Shown here piece by piece: positions 23,986 to 38,900 of a DNA stretch of 64,000 bases. Source of the stretch: Girardinichthys multiradiatus (lineage: Eukaryota > Chordata > Actinopteri > Cyprinodontiformes > Goodeidae); the NCBI RefSeq assembly GCF_021462225.1, contig NC_061797.1:4147001-4211000 (forward strand). The letters are read 5' to 3'. The notes below the pieces were generated by a model. That model did no database searches. It was not told the origin of the DNA and was given only the letters and a program-made list of their open reading frames with translations. Every line of letters starts with the position of its first letter. Within the stretch, counting starts at the first letter, position 1. A program made the translations under genes and the position numbers.

Positions 23986-26900
23986 TATATCTATATCTAT
24001 ATATGGATGAGGTTGAGGATGAAAACGCCCAAGAAGCAGTTTGCAAAGTTTATAGCATATCCTTACAAGTCGCAGCACAACTCAAAAAAGTTATTATTGA
24101 TCTGATGTAATATTGTAAATGTACATGTCATGTTTTCAATAGCTGTAAGCCAAAAAAAACATGATTAACATATATAGTCTTTAAAACATCAGTATCTATA
24201 TAATGTGTTTTACTTGAGTTACTGAAATAAATTAACTTTTCAATTCTATTCTAATTTGTTAAATATGAGTATGTATTTTCATGTCGATGAGATAGCTGTG
24301 GTAGTACCAGTCATAAGATGGTGAATAAAGCAGGATGGAAAATCCATCTATCAAGTTAGATCAGGCTTTTCTTCATTCTAAATGGAGGATTTCTAAAATA
24401 AGCTCAATTTAAAAAACTTTATTATAAGTAAACTTAGTGCAATATAAAATTTAACATTTTGAAGAAGTGATTAATCAACTTAGTTGAAGTTGACTTTTAG
24501 CTTAAATACATAGTCTCAACTGGAGCGCAACAAAACAACAAAAAAACAGAGAAACAACGACATAAAATATGTGTTTGTTTCACATCAACTAAGATTCACA
24601 GAGTAATTCACTACCAGCTAAATTTAACTGAACTTCTGTGGAAGTCAGTGTGGGGACCTACCTGCCAAGCTGGTTCCTGGAAAGATCAAGAGTCTTGAGC
24701 TTAGAGCACTTCCACTTATTGGGAGCAGGAAGCGTTTCAATGAGATTTCCACACAGTTTTAATGAGACAATAGCCTGATGATAAAATAAATGAGATCAAC
24801 GAGGGGGGTAAGACATACTACAGGCCAGCAGTGTAACTCATTCACAGACCGCTGGTGACATCATAGTGACATCTTGAGGAGTTCAGTCAAGACTAACTAA
24901 CAATGATAGCACTGTGAACATTGACACTGCCAGAGTTCATGCAACAAATAAGCTTTGTGAATAGAGTAGGATTTTCCTGACATTTAGTCATTTGCATCAT
25001 TTAGTCAAGCTATGGTTTGCAAACAGGCTGCAAAGGAACTATACTAAAACAAATATTGAGCAATAGGTAAGGTAAGGTAAGGTAAGGTAAGGTAAGGTAA
25101 GGTAAGGTAAGGTAAGGTAAGGTAAGGTAAGGTAAGAAGGTAAGGTAAGGTAAGGTAAGGTAAGGTAAGGTAAGGTAAGGTAAGGTAAGGTAAGGTAAGG
25201 TAAGGTAAGGTAAGAAGGTAAGGTAAGGTAAGGTAAGGTAAGGTAAGGTAAGGTAAGGTAAGGTACCTGTGATTTGAGCCATCTTTAAAACATTTTCGTA
25301 AGATGGATGTGGATTTGAACATTAATGAGGCCGTGTGTGACAGGTTAGAGACTGACCAGAGCATCAGACTCATACTGCCTCACTTGACATAAAAAAGATG
25401 TTAAGAGAATCATTCATGGGTGCGGTGCGTGGCGTTGTGTTGCGGTAGAGCACGCGGCCCATATAAAGAGGCTTGAGTCATTTATAGATTAGTGGTATAA
25501 AAAAAAAATGAAGGAATTAGATCTAGTTCCTAATTTTTAACAATTGACAGGAACAAACTGCACCATATGGAGATTCTGTTTTATGCCACATGGGTATCAG
25601 TTGTGCGAGTTTCTTTTATGGAGATTCTTCTTACAGATATTCAGGCATGAAAAGTCAGGAAAAGAAAAGTCATGAGGAAAATTATGGAGAACCCTGAGCA
25701 TCCTCTTCATCAGACTGTTGTGTGTGTTGAGTGTCTTCAGTAAGAAGCTTCTTCAGATCTGCTGTAAGACAGACCACTACAGGAGATCCTTCCTGCCCAC
25801 AGTCATCAGCATCTACAACAACTCTTTGAGGAAACTTGTAAAATTTGATCGACAAGAACAGAAAATTTTCCTTCGGGATTATTGAAGTATGTAATGCCTT
25901 ATTTAAACATGGGCAAACTGTGTCAGCACAGAGAGGCACAGTTTGCTTGGGAGAGAAAATGTATTTTAGATGTTTTATTCATTGTAAAAGCACATAAACA
26001 CATCCAATAACAATCCATTAGATGGTTCGTACCTCTAGTTCAAAGATATAGGAAGGAAGCTCTTTGAGGCAGTTGTCAGAGAAGTCCACCTCCTGCAGCT
26101 GAGTCCTCCAGAAGATGGATATGGTATTTGGAAGATTCTCAATTACATTGGAAGAAGCTTTGCAGTTCTTCTACATGAAAGGGGTCAGAAAAAATGTGAA
26201 GTGTGCTACTACAACAACATTTTGATTCTGTAATTTACTGTTTCATTTATATACAGGTTTGCTGTCAATTAGTGAGCGTTTTTCCATGGGTAGGATTTTC
26301 ACTAACGGTCTTAGATTATTTGATGGTTGACACCTATCATCTCGAATTCATCTGCACAATGCTCTCACCCATTTTTATATCTTCAGTAATATCTCATGCC
26401 ATATTTCTAATAGTAAAATTTTGTTATTATGTATTTACAAGCTTAAAAGTCATTGAAAATATGTTAGGTGCTTCTGTGAGATTTCTCAGAGTGACCCAAA
26501 TGCTGACATATTATATAACTTCCTGTTTGCATGACCTGTACAGGCTTGATTTTATTTATTGAATATTACTGAATTTGTTTCTTCTATTTTGAAGCACATT
26601 ATAGACAATGATGAATAAAGACGTGTTTGGAGCTACTGCATGTTGTTTCAGGGTACTTGTTATTGTTTAACAGTTTTTCCTATTATCAGTGTATCTATAT
26701 GATGTTTACATCATTACACAGGTCCTAGCTCTGCATTTTCTTTGCCTACTTATTTCATGTATGAGACACTGAGTAATTCCTCTGCACAGGTTACTGTTAA
26801 ACAGACATGTAATGATTGTGGTCCTTCTCTAGCTTTGGGGGTATGGTTCGCACAATAGGATGCTCAGCTCCACTCTGTTGAAAAGACAGCCACACCCTGC

Positions 26901-29900
26901 TGTTCCTCCTGCGCCCAGAGCAAGAATAGCGAGAACTTTCTAATTGTGGATTCTGAATGTACCTCAACACATTTTTTGTTGTAGTTCTCTTGACACATTG
27001 ACTGTCAGTTATTTTACACCTTTTATCAAAAATAAAAAAGAAACTGTTCCATCTGTTGAGGTATTGCTGACCTGTTCCTTAATCAGTTTCTGTCTACATC
27101 TTGCACAACATCTTAACACTTTTACACATATAATTCGTCTTTATTTAAGCCCTTCTTCAATTGTTCTGTTTGTACTGTCCTTAAATTAGCTTCAGTATTT
27201 AACCTTTACACACACAAATGTCTTACTGTGCTTTTATGTTGTTTTTACTTTATTTTAGTGAATGAGATGCTAGTGCTCATAGAGTGGTGGAAGCTGTGCA
27301 ACAATGGAAAAAAAAGAAAAGGACGAAGAGCATATGGGATAATTGCAACAAACATGGTAATTTTTATATTGAAAAATAACATTGGAATTGTGTGTTTTTC
27401 TTATTATGTGCAGACCTACTAATAACAATATACATACACTTCAAAATGGAGCAAAGCACTTTATGTTAATATTAATTTTTCTTAAGTGCAAATGCATGTC
27501 ATGAGAGCTGCATCATGGCCACTGGAACTGAATCTAAGCACCAAAGCTTCAGCAACACAAATAAAGAATTAAGCTTATCATAGATGCTAAAGGAATCATG
27601 CAATTTGACATTTTCCTTGTAAGACAAGAAAATAAGGTTATGAATAACCACCTACAGTAATTATTAAATATATAAATGTTTACCCACACCCTTATACATA
27701 CAACAGACAGTGGTTCTTACCAGTGGGCAGGCCCAGGGGTCAGGGAAAGCTTTCAATTTGTTTCTGCTCACATCGAGGCAGTGCAGGGACTTTAAACTGT
27801 GCATGACTGATGTGAGAAGGCTGATTAGACAATTACCAGAAACATCCAACTCCTCCAGCTTACGGAGACCAATCCAGTTCACAGCTGACAGAGAAAAGTT
27901 AAAAACAAGAAGATTTAGTTAAACGGGAAAAAAAAAAAAAATCTACATATATGTACATTTAGATCAGTTTTAAATTAACTTGTAACAGAATTTATATATT
28001 GTAATATATTGTTATAATGCAGCAGAAGGACAATTGGCAAGTTCAAAGCTAACTTACAGAACAGGTTGTCAAAACTATGGTTGTCAAACTCGAGTTGTGA
28101 ATTTTGTAGCTCACTACATGAAAGCAGATCTAAGATGGCACAAGCCAAACTAACCTGTTTATTTTCATTGGTCATTTTAACAGATATAGTCTTCTAAAAG
28201 TGTTAAATACTGGGAGAAGACATTGCATGACATGTAGCATATTAACTGCTTCATGATTAAGTGCATAGTATATTGATTAAACCACATTTTATATGTTGTG
28301 TTCCTCTCAAATTCTCTATGCTCATAAATACTGACTCTTAATAAAGCCCAATTCCCAAAAAGCTGCTCTCATTTACGTATTTCGTTTATTGTGGTGAGAA
28401 AGCATCAACTATATAATAATATATGATATTTTAATTTAAGGAGACCATTAGGATTATGTTTTTAATCAACGTCAGTTTTCAAGAATATGGATGTAATGTA
28501 CTATGTATTTAGGAACACTGTTATGTAACAGAACGTCTAGGATAAATTGTAGTCATTGTCAGCATTGTGATTTCCACAATACTCTTTAAGTGTCCCCCCT
28601 ACACTTTCTTCTTCCATCCCCACATGCCAAGATCTGGACACACTGTGTAGCTGGGTGCATGAAGAACCAGGCAGCCAGGCACAAACTATATGGAATAAGC
28701 CTTTAGTTTTTACATTTTAAACAGAAAGGAGGGGGATGGATTGTGTTTTGTTATTAATAGGACCCACCAAAGATACAAGAAACATGTAAAGACGTAAACA
28801 TGTAAAGACCTGAATGTAAAGAACATCATTAGATTTTGTCTGCTGGGAAAAAATGGTGACTCTTCTCTACAGTAAGTAGGTAATGTGTGGCCTAAAAGTC
28901 TTCAACAAGTCTTATTGCAACATCTAATATTCTTTAGAGGAAGGACGTTTAAAGAAGCCTGAACATGAAACACTTGAGTAAAGAAATAACAACTTTTTTA
29001 ACTCTGAAGTTCACCAAAAAGACTAACTTCTCATATGCACCCTGTACACAATGAAATAGACAATATTGCAGCTTATACATGGCAACTTTAATATTAGCAT
29101 TGACCCAAAAGCATGAAACAGTGCCATATCTGATATGGAACATACTGGCAGGGATGTCAAACAGGGTGCTGAGCTGGTTATTGGCAGCACAGAGTTTCTG
29201 AAGGTGGATCAGATGCAGAAGTCCAGTTGGTAAACTCTTTAGCTGGTTCTGAGAGAGATTCACCACTTGTAACCTTGAACCATTGGAAAGAGGAGGTTTG
29301 AGAGATAAAATATGCAATCTGTCTTCACATGAAATCAAAAGCTGTTTTTGATACATGTAATTGTATGTAAAGGCACTGTGTTTTCTAGCTTGTGTCCCAT
29401 GTGTTAAGGTAAAACAAATAACTAACGATTAAGAAATATACTCAGTTTTTCAAACTTAAAGGGGACACATCATGCAAAATCCACTTTGTTAGCCTTTAAA
29501 CATATTTTGTTGTGTACTTAAGAGTCTGTAGGAGTGCAGAAAAGTTGGTTTTAGTCTGTCCAGATGCTGCGTAGATATCTTTATATTCTGTTTGGGCCAT
29601 ACTTTTCAGTCCGTTCAGTTTTCTCTATCATCTGTTACATTTTTCCAACTGTTCCGACACTGTGGGACAGCTAAATAAGGTCATGGACTCCCTGTTGATC
29701 AATTTCATGTATCCAGCATATTTATTTCTCACTATGATTTTGTAGTCCAAGCTCCAGCAAGCCTACGCTACAAGAGGATAAGTTAGGTTCGGTTGTTGGG
29801 TGTATTTACCCACACAAGTCATTACACCATCCTCCAGCATCAGAACCTCTTCAAACTGCCTGGTTAAATTTTATTTTTCATGGAAGTGTTCCCACATCAG

Positions 29901-32900
29901 TGGCGAAATATCACCACTTTAAGGATGAGTGCTTAAGTATCAAGAAGGATTTGCTGAAAGAAATCATCTGATTAAGGGGTCAGTTCTTTTTGTCTATGGA
30001 AACGATGAACACAGCAAAGCAGAAAGCTGCAAATATGCTAAAATGACAACAAAGTTTATTTTAGACATGAATTTATTGTGTGTTGATATGACCTCTTGGC
30101 CATTTTTCAGTTTTGCATTATTTTTGCCATTTTTGTCTTAACCCCCTTGATCCAACCAGAGCTAGATAATTTTTATCAAACTACAAAAATGGCAGAAGGG
30201 GTTAAGGTGGAGCGCTGTTTGACCGGTGAAGTGCCTCAGTAGCATTTAAAGAGACGGCACCAAAACGAGTTGCTCTCAGACACACCTCAGAACAGGTAAA
30301 AGAGGAGCCTGTGGAGCTTCAATAACAAGGAGTTCAGACCAGACCAAAGCATTGAAGTTCCGCTTTATATAGAACATAGCTGAATGATTTAAGTATGAAA
30401 AGGAAGGTTTTAAAAGCATGATATGTCCACTTTAACTTAGTGTCAAATCTACAAACTAACTGACATGGACAAAAGTATACTGATGACTTTAGACATCAAA
30501 TTTATATCTGTCATGATGTAGCTGGCCATGTACCTGGAGCAGATAACATCCTGGGAGTTTTGGGCAAATGGTAGTTCTTTAAGAGTATTGTTAGAAAGAT
30601 CTAGAGTTTTCAAGTGCATGAGACCCCAGGGGACCACCGAGGGTAGAGCACTGATGCTGTTCGAGGACAAATCCAGGTGGGTAATCTGTGAGCAGACATC
30701 CATGAACCAGTCCAGCTCCAAATACGGGAGCTGCAAACCGCTCCAAAACACACTGAGACCCTGGAAAGAGAAATAGTTAGATTCACCCACACAAGCATGA
30801 GTTTAGAGATGACCCACAATATGACATTGTAAAATTGATCTCTATAAAAAATGTCTACCATTAGAACTAACATCAAATAGGAATTGGTAGGATTGCAATT
30901 GAAGTCTTTGGGGTGACAAAGCTGTGCTTTTTTAGGTACAAATTAAATGAGAAGTACATTCTTAGAATACTTGAATAAACACTGTTCTTGTCAGGACTTT
31001 TGGTTGTGGTTAGGAATCCTGGTCAGCTCAAATGGAAAATCCAAATATACATTGAAATGACTGAATCTACTCTTTACAGTAATAGTGTTTTTATTTATTA
31101 GCTAATCAGTTATTCTGAAAGACAGCACCTGGTAAAAAATGATGAGCTAATAAGCTAGAACATACATTTGAACCATTGTTATTTATTGTTTTTTTTCTTA
31201 TTAAAGGTAGGTCTTTCCTCTGAAAACATCACGTGTACTGGACACAAACCTCCACTCCATTCGCACCAGAGGTTTCGTGAAGTTTCTGTCTCAGGAGACG
31301 CTTGCTGAAATCTGGATAGTCCATCAAGGTGTAGGATGAAAATTCAGCACCATTTTCCAGCAGGAAGTGAGCGATCTCCTCATTACCTATAACACAAACG
31401 CATTGTTTTTAACATTAACAAAACAGCCCAGGGCTAAACAACGTGTTCACTAAGAATATTTCCCCTGAATTCTTTTGGCACATCTGTTAGGACATGAACT
31501 ATGTCTTACTGTTGTTCTGATTGTTTAGGGTTTGTTAAGCTCTGCAGCATGTGGACACCTGGTGTATACTGTGCTGTAGTCCTTTGAGACTGTGTTGTTG
31601 TTGGTTGTTTTTTACCTCCGCCAAGGAGATTTTGTTTTTGTAAGTGTTATAATTGCCATTGTTTGGCATAAAGAGATAAAGAATCTTGAAATCCAGGATC
31701 CAGATGATGCTCCGCATCAACATAAAAATCAAATCTCATGTTCCTTGTCCTAATTTGCACAATGTCTGAAAATTTCATCCAAATCCGTTCATAACTTTTT
31801 GAGATATTTTGCAAACAGACAGATGGACAAAAACAGACACAAACATAACCTCCTTGGTGGAAGAAATATTAAAAGACTGAAAGATGATTATCGAACATTT
31901 ATGTTGTAACTTAAGGTTAGTGTCCTCTGATTTACAATATTTAGGGAATGTTACTCCATAACAGCCATTAGCAGATTACACAGCTGATCTCCACAGTTCA
32001 ACCTTGAGGACACCAGGGACCTCCATTGCATGGTCTATTGTCTGGTACAATGAGTCTCACTCAGATGGTTGGGCCATAATTTGGCATAGACAACATGAAA
32101 GCATGTATCCATCCTGCATGGATCAACTAACTTGTCCAACTTGTCCACATCTCACCCAGACACAAAAGCTTCCCAAGCACCAACCACCCTCCTCTTCTCC
32201 GACCCCCTGCTTTTTCAGCATCAGATGACTAGGAAAGATCCATGATCTGATGAAGCCTCCCCCCTCAACTAGCCCCCATCTTCACTCAGGTCTTCAACAA
32301 GTCTCCCATCCTGCTTCAAACACTCCACCATCATCCTGGTCCCCAACAAATGCACCATAACTGGGTTAAATGACTGCAGGTCTGATGCTCTGACATCTGT
32401 AGTCATGAGATCCATTGAGCAACACGTGTTGAAGTATCTAATAGACATCACAGGCCCCCTGCTGGACTCCCAGCAGTTTGCTTACCAGACAAAGAGGTTG
32501 GCAGATGAAGCAGTCAATTTGGGACTACAAATCCATCGCCACCTCAACCACCCAGGGATTTACGCCAGGATCCAGGACATCAGCTCTGCCTTCAACACTG
32601 CAAGCTCTGTCATCCTCCACCAGAAGCTCACCCAGTTCACAGTGCTGACCTCTACCTGTCAGTGCATCACCAGCTTCCTGACTGAGCAAAAGCAGCTGGG
32701 GAGCATATTCTCCCACACAAGAATCATCAGCATTGGCGACACCCAGGTGGTGTGTTCTCTCCCCACTCCTCTTCTCCCTCTACACAAATGACTGCAGCTC
32801 GGCGGACCCGTCTGTGAAACTCCTGAAGTCCGCAGATGACACAACTCTCATTTTCTGATCCGGGACAATGAGTCTGCATATAGACAGGAGGTGGTTGTGA

Positions 32901-35900
32901 CTGGTCCACTGGACCAGTCACAACCACCTCCAGACTGTGGAGATGACGGTGGACTTCCGCAGAACACACCACACGCTGCCTCCAGTCACCATCCTCAACA
33001 ACACTGTGTCTACTGTGGACCACTTCCGGTTCCTAGGAACCACCCTTTCTTGGGACCTGAGTCAGGAAGGTTTTCGACCACACCACATCACTAAGACTTG
33101 GGCTTGGTTAATGATTTGATGATATACCTGTTAACAGTGATGCATCAAAAACTTAATTTTAATGAATCTCAGTGCGGCATTAAACACAGTAGGTCATAAC
33201 ATCCTGAAGGATAGACTGGAAAACTGGGTGGGATTGTGTAGTACTGTGCTAAACTGGTTTAGATCCTTTTTGACAGACTGGAACTACTTTGTGTCATTAG
33301 TTAATTCTAAATCTAAGCAAACAAGGATCATGTTTGTTTCTTCAAGGCTCACAAGTCATTGTGTCTGATCCCAAAAGTTAAAGGTTGAAATCAGCACTCA
33401 GCTAGACTCTATGAGACAAAATACCACAGAGTTTGCAAACACCTAGGTGTTATCATAAACTCATACCTCACTTTTAGTAACTAAATAAAGTGTAAAGGTA
33501 AATTAATGTACTACCACAATTAAACATTGTCAGAATATTGCTTTTACAATAGGACAAAGAAAACCCCATACATTCTATTATTTCTAGTAGGTGACATAAT
33601 TGTAATGGTATCTGTGCAGGTCTCTGAAAAAAAAAAAAGCAGCCAAAGCTTACCAAACCCAGAAAAACTGAATAAATGGATCATATAACACCAGTCCTTA
33701 AACAATTACACTGGCTACCTATTTGTAAAATGATAGAGCTTAAAATTTAGGTGATGGGCTACGAAGCACTAAATGCTTCGTAGCCCATCACCTCCTTTTA
33801 GAGTTGCTGCTCTGGTATGAACCATGTAAACCCTTTAGGTTACCTAAGATCTGTTAAGTCACTAGTCTCAGGACCAAAACTGAATGAAGGGAGGCAGCAT
33901 TTAGTTTCTATGCTGCTCAGCTCCAGAGCAAACTGACAACTGTTGGCTCTTTGAAATCCAGACTGAAAACATTTTTATTTAGTGCAAAGTCCTTGTTTAG
34001 AGAAATATTGAGTATATGGTACAGTTCTAAGCAGTCACCGCTGCCCACCCTAAGTCTTGGTCCACTAGCCAGTTAGCCTACAGAAGAACAAACAGGAAGT
34101 TTTTTTTCATGTTTATTTTAAATAACGTTTTCTGACTTTCTAAAAAGGGGAAGTTCTGTTTCAAACGAATTACATGTGTATTTGTAGGTGCTGTTGTTCA
34201 AAGTGAGAGCAACATAACCATAAACCAAAGTAAAATACTGACAGTATCTAATAGCAACTAAACGTTTTATATTTTTACATATAAAACTTAATTGGTGGCT
34301 TAATTGAAATAAGTATTTCCTTTCAAACATATTTTAAATCTGAAACCACATCTCTTGATCTAAAGATATTTGGATTTCATTTAAAAGCTTGAGAATTAAA
34401 CAAATGACTAAGTACAGTCAAATACATCAAATTTCTGCTCTGTAGAAACTCTCCACAAGAAAACAGTGTTGCATTTCTTACTTTTGTCCGAAAGAGAAAA
34501 TAAAGTTATTAATACAAGGGGCCACTATTACGATATAAGGATACAACACAAACAAGGGAAAAAGGACATTTGCTGAAGAACACCTGCTTTTAGAGAGGAA
34601 AGATGGTTATTTTGGGTGTTTTTGGTCATAAATGCAGCAGTAGGATACTATTTGGATTGTGATTGGGCTGTCAAAAGTAATTACGCATAAACAAAAACAC
34701 AACATTGAAAATCACACTCTTCAGGTTTTTCGCTGTCTTCTCATAACACAATGTAATACTGGACCATACTCCCATAGTGCCTTCTTACTTGCTTGTGCAG
34801 CTGCATACAGCGGCAGCCCACAGAGGACAGCAAACTCATCACTGTGGATGGCAAAGTCTTTAACATGAGCATTATAGCTGTGGACCAGCAGATGAACCAC
34901 ATCCAGGTGACCCTGCTGACAAGCTGTTACGAGCAGGCAGTTCACCAGGTCTCTCTTCAGACACACACCTAATTGGTAGACAAGAAGAAATATTAGATTT
35001 ACTGTTCAACTATTAAAAAAATTAAAACAACGTAGCTGTCAAAATTTCCAGTGTTCTTTGAAAGCAGCATGTTTTCATCCAATCAGAATTCATTCTGCAC
35101 TGTTGTTAGGCAGAATAGGTCAATCCTATCAGCTCAAGTGTTGGTATGCCCCTTGGAATTTTATACCAAGCCGTGCAATGTAAACTCATGAGGATATTCA
35201 AGAATGACAGAAAAGCTGACCAATCTTGTCTTTTCTCTAAGTTCGTGGGCTTTGCGATCATAATTGTTTGATTAGTTCGGCCAGCTACAGGGACATCCAA
35301 TCAGAGTCATGCAAGCCGAGCATGTGTGTTTTCATTATAGTGTTAGCAAAGTCTGTCTGATTGTGATGGGACTTAGGGCTCTTTGAAGGGAACCGAATCT
35401 TCAGGATCGGTTCACTTCAAAGAGTGGTTCAAAAGAGCCATTTAAATAATCGATTTTTGAAAACGTACATATTTGGAAGAACAAGCATTTTTTATCCCTA
35501 ATATATTATTACATATTTAATTTTTGGGAAACCTGGTATGTGTGGGTGAAATAACAAAAATGTACAATCATCTGCATTAATAGTTTCCTTTAAAAGGTGC
35601 AAAATATATTGAATCACAGTATGTTCATGTAAAACAATCTTTCTTTTTTCATAAAATTAAGCATAAAATATTAAAATATAAATATCAAAAGACACATGTA
35701 GTTTTTTACAGTATTGTGTTCAGTAATAGCATTTCAGTGCCATTTGTAATATATACACACTAAAAGAAAGCAAAAATAATAAAATAAAAGAGAAAAAAGT
35801 GTGCTTGAGTTGCCTTGGCAGAAACAAAAATCACCATTCTGCACAAGCGTAACTGTATGGCACATCAGTTGCACTGCTGCTGAGAGGAAGGCTCTGCAGA

Positions 35901-38900
35901 GGGTGGTAAAGGCTGCACAGAGGACTGTGGGGAGCAGTCTTTCCACCACCTGAGACCTCTACACGTCACGATGCAGGGGGAGGATCCTCCGCATCATGAA
36001 GGACTCCACCCATCCCGCACACAGACTGTTTCAGCCCCTCCCCTCAGGCAGGCCGCTGAGGAGCATTCAGAACAAGACCACCAGGCTCAGAAACGGCTTC
36101 TTCCCTGAAGCTGTCAAGCCACTCTGTAGACTCTCTCACTACACACTGACCTGCACTAAACACTTCACCCACCAGAGGTGCAATATTTCACTCACTTATA
36201 GGTGCAACATTAAGGACTACCTCATGCTTTACGTGTGTATTTAGGACTTAGAAAAGTTAACTTCAGCTTCACTTCACTGTGTATATTTCGTTTTTTTTGG
36301 TCTTCACTGCACATATTTTTACTGATTGCTATTTATTGTTAGATTCAGCTTTGTATGTTATACTTAGTTTTCTTTTTACTTAAGTATTAGGCTTCCTAAG
36401 TCCAAATTTCGTACCTTAACATGAGCATGAGTTGGTATGGCAATAAAAATCCTTGAATCTTTGAATTAAATATACCTATTAAGGCAATGCACTAATGGTA
36501 AATAACACTCAACTGTAAACATTAACCAAGGAGCAACAAGAAGTAAACAGGAAGCAAGGAGCACAGCATGACCGTCCTCCTCCTCTCTCCCGCTGCATTT
36601 TTGGTACAGAGGAGATCTCTGCAGGTGAAAGATTTACTGGTTTAAAAAGTTTATTCAAGTCAGCATATCGTGATTGAAATTCCTGGAGTCTTGGATTAAC
36701 CAAGCTAATAATTATTTGAATACTTAGGGAGACACCTATTGAGCATGTTGCTATTTGGTCCTTAAAAATGAAAAGAAATGAAAGGACATGTAATGTCACA
36801 TCAAAAGTAGCATACTTGTCCTTCTGCTGTACTACGGTACTCTACACCCTGCATCTCAATAAATACACACTATGCTAAACAGTAGTGCATCAAAAACGAT
36901 ACTTTAAACACATGATAAGGACTTCATGTTCAAAACTATTTCATCTTAGCTTTAGACCCATGCAGTTTTAGATACACCAACAACAATGTGTATCATTAAC
37001 TGAAATATGAAATGGATTCAAAATGAAAAGAGTACAATAAAAGAGTAAAAAATAGAGTATGTGATGATTGTTGAACTGTTTCTTCTCTTACCAGGTATAG
37101 AATTCAGCAGTTCTTTGAGCAGGTTGGTATAACCACAATGTGCTGCCAGGACGGCCGGATTGGAGAGAGATAGCTCCTGAGGCACAGGGATACGGGCTTC
37201 TTTTAGAAGGTAACAGACACTCGCTATATCACAGTGCTGAGTGGCCACAGTCAGGAGACGGACCTGGAAAAAGACATGCAATAAGAGCACGTTATCAAAA
37301 ACAGAAACTCCGCCCCTTTGCGTTCTGCATATCTGATACATAGTCCCAGTTTGCCCAATAGATTTTTGACAGTTTCAATAATATCAAACTTCCTATTTCA
37401 TCTCAAAGGTTGACATTTTATATATTTTGATTTGTTAATTTATTAACCGAGTGAATTGTAATGTAACTACTTTATTTTATATATATACATATATATACAC
37501 TGCTCAAAAAAATAAAGGGAACATTCAAACAACACATCCTTGATCTGAATGAATGAAATATTCTCATTGAATATTTTGTTCTGTACAAAGTTGAATGTGC
37601 TGACAACAAAATCACACAAAAATCATCAATGGAAATCAAATTTATTAACCAATGGAGGCCTGGATTTAGAATCACACACAAAATTAAAGTGGAAAAACAC
37701 ACTAGAGGCTGATCCAACTTTGATGTAATGTCCTTAAAACAAGTCAAAATGAGGCTCAGTATTGTGTGTGACCTCCACGTGTCTTTATGACCTCCCTACA
37801 ACACCTGGACATGCTCCTGATGAGACGGTGGATGGTCTCCTGAGGGATCTCCTCCCAGACTTGGACTAAAGCATCCACCAACTCCTGGACAGTCTGTGGT
37901 GCAACGTGACGTTGGTGGATGGAGCGAGACATGATGTCCCAGATGTGCTCCATCGGATTCAGGTCTGGGGAACGGGCGGGCCAGTCCATAGCTTCAATGT
38001 CTTCATCTTGCAGGAACTGCTGACACACTCCAGCCACATGAGGTCTAGCATTGTCCTTCATTAGGAGGAACCCAGGGTCAACCGTACCAGCATATGGTCT
38101 CACAAGGGGTCTGAGGATCTCATCTCGGTACCTAATGGCAGTCGGGTTACCTCTGGCGAGCACATGGAGGGCCATGGGGCCCTCCAAAGAAATGTCACCC
38201 CACACCATTACTGACCCACTGCCAAACCGGTCATATTGAAGGATGTTGCAGGCAGCAGATCGCTCTCCACGGTGTCTCCAGACTCTGTCACGTCTGTCAC
38301 ATGTGCTCAGTGTGAACCTGCTTTCATCTGTGAAGAGCACAGGGCGCCAGTGGTGAATTTGTCAATCCTGGTGTTCTCTGGCAAATGCAAAGCGTCCTGC
38401 ACGGTGTTGGGCTGTGAGCACAACCCCCATTTGTGGACGTCGGGTCCTCATACCATCCTCATGGAGTCGGTTTCTAACCTTTTGTGCAGACACATGCACA
38501 TTTGTGGCCTGCTGGAGGTCATTCTGCAGGGCTCTGGCAGTGCTCCTCCTGTTCCTCCTTGAACAAAGGCGGAGGTAGCGGTCCTTCTGCTGGGTTGTTT
38601 CCCTCCTACGGCCTCCTCCACGTCTCCTGGTGTACTGACCTGTCTCCTGGTAGCGCCTCCAGGCTCTGGACACTACGCTGACAGACACAACAATCCTTCT
38701 TGCCACAGCTCACATTGATGTGCCATCCTGGATGAGCTGCACTACCTGAGCCACTTGTGTGGGTTGTAGAGTCCGTCTCATGCTACCACGAGTGTGAAAG
38801 TACCACCAACATTCAAAAGTGACCAAAACATCAGCCAGAAAGCATCGGTACTGAGAAGTGGTCTGTGGTCCCCACCTGCAGAACCACTCATTTATTGAGT

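Noticed and set aside
23798..24010. Tyr/Ile-rich 70-codon ORF
   Set aside because: Translation of a TA/TATC microsatellite.
25010..25373. Proteins of L-T-L-P-Y repeats on the minus strand
   Set aside because: Frames are simply the translated pentanucleotide array; no independent coding evidence.
26203..26562. 119-codon hydrophobic ORF on the plus strand
   Set aside because: Lies in AT-rich intron DNA; composition explains the hydrophobic residues. No family motif.
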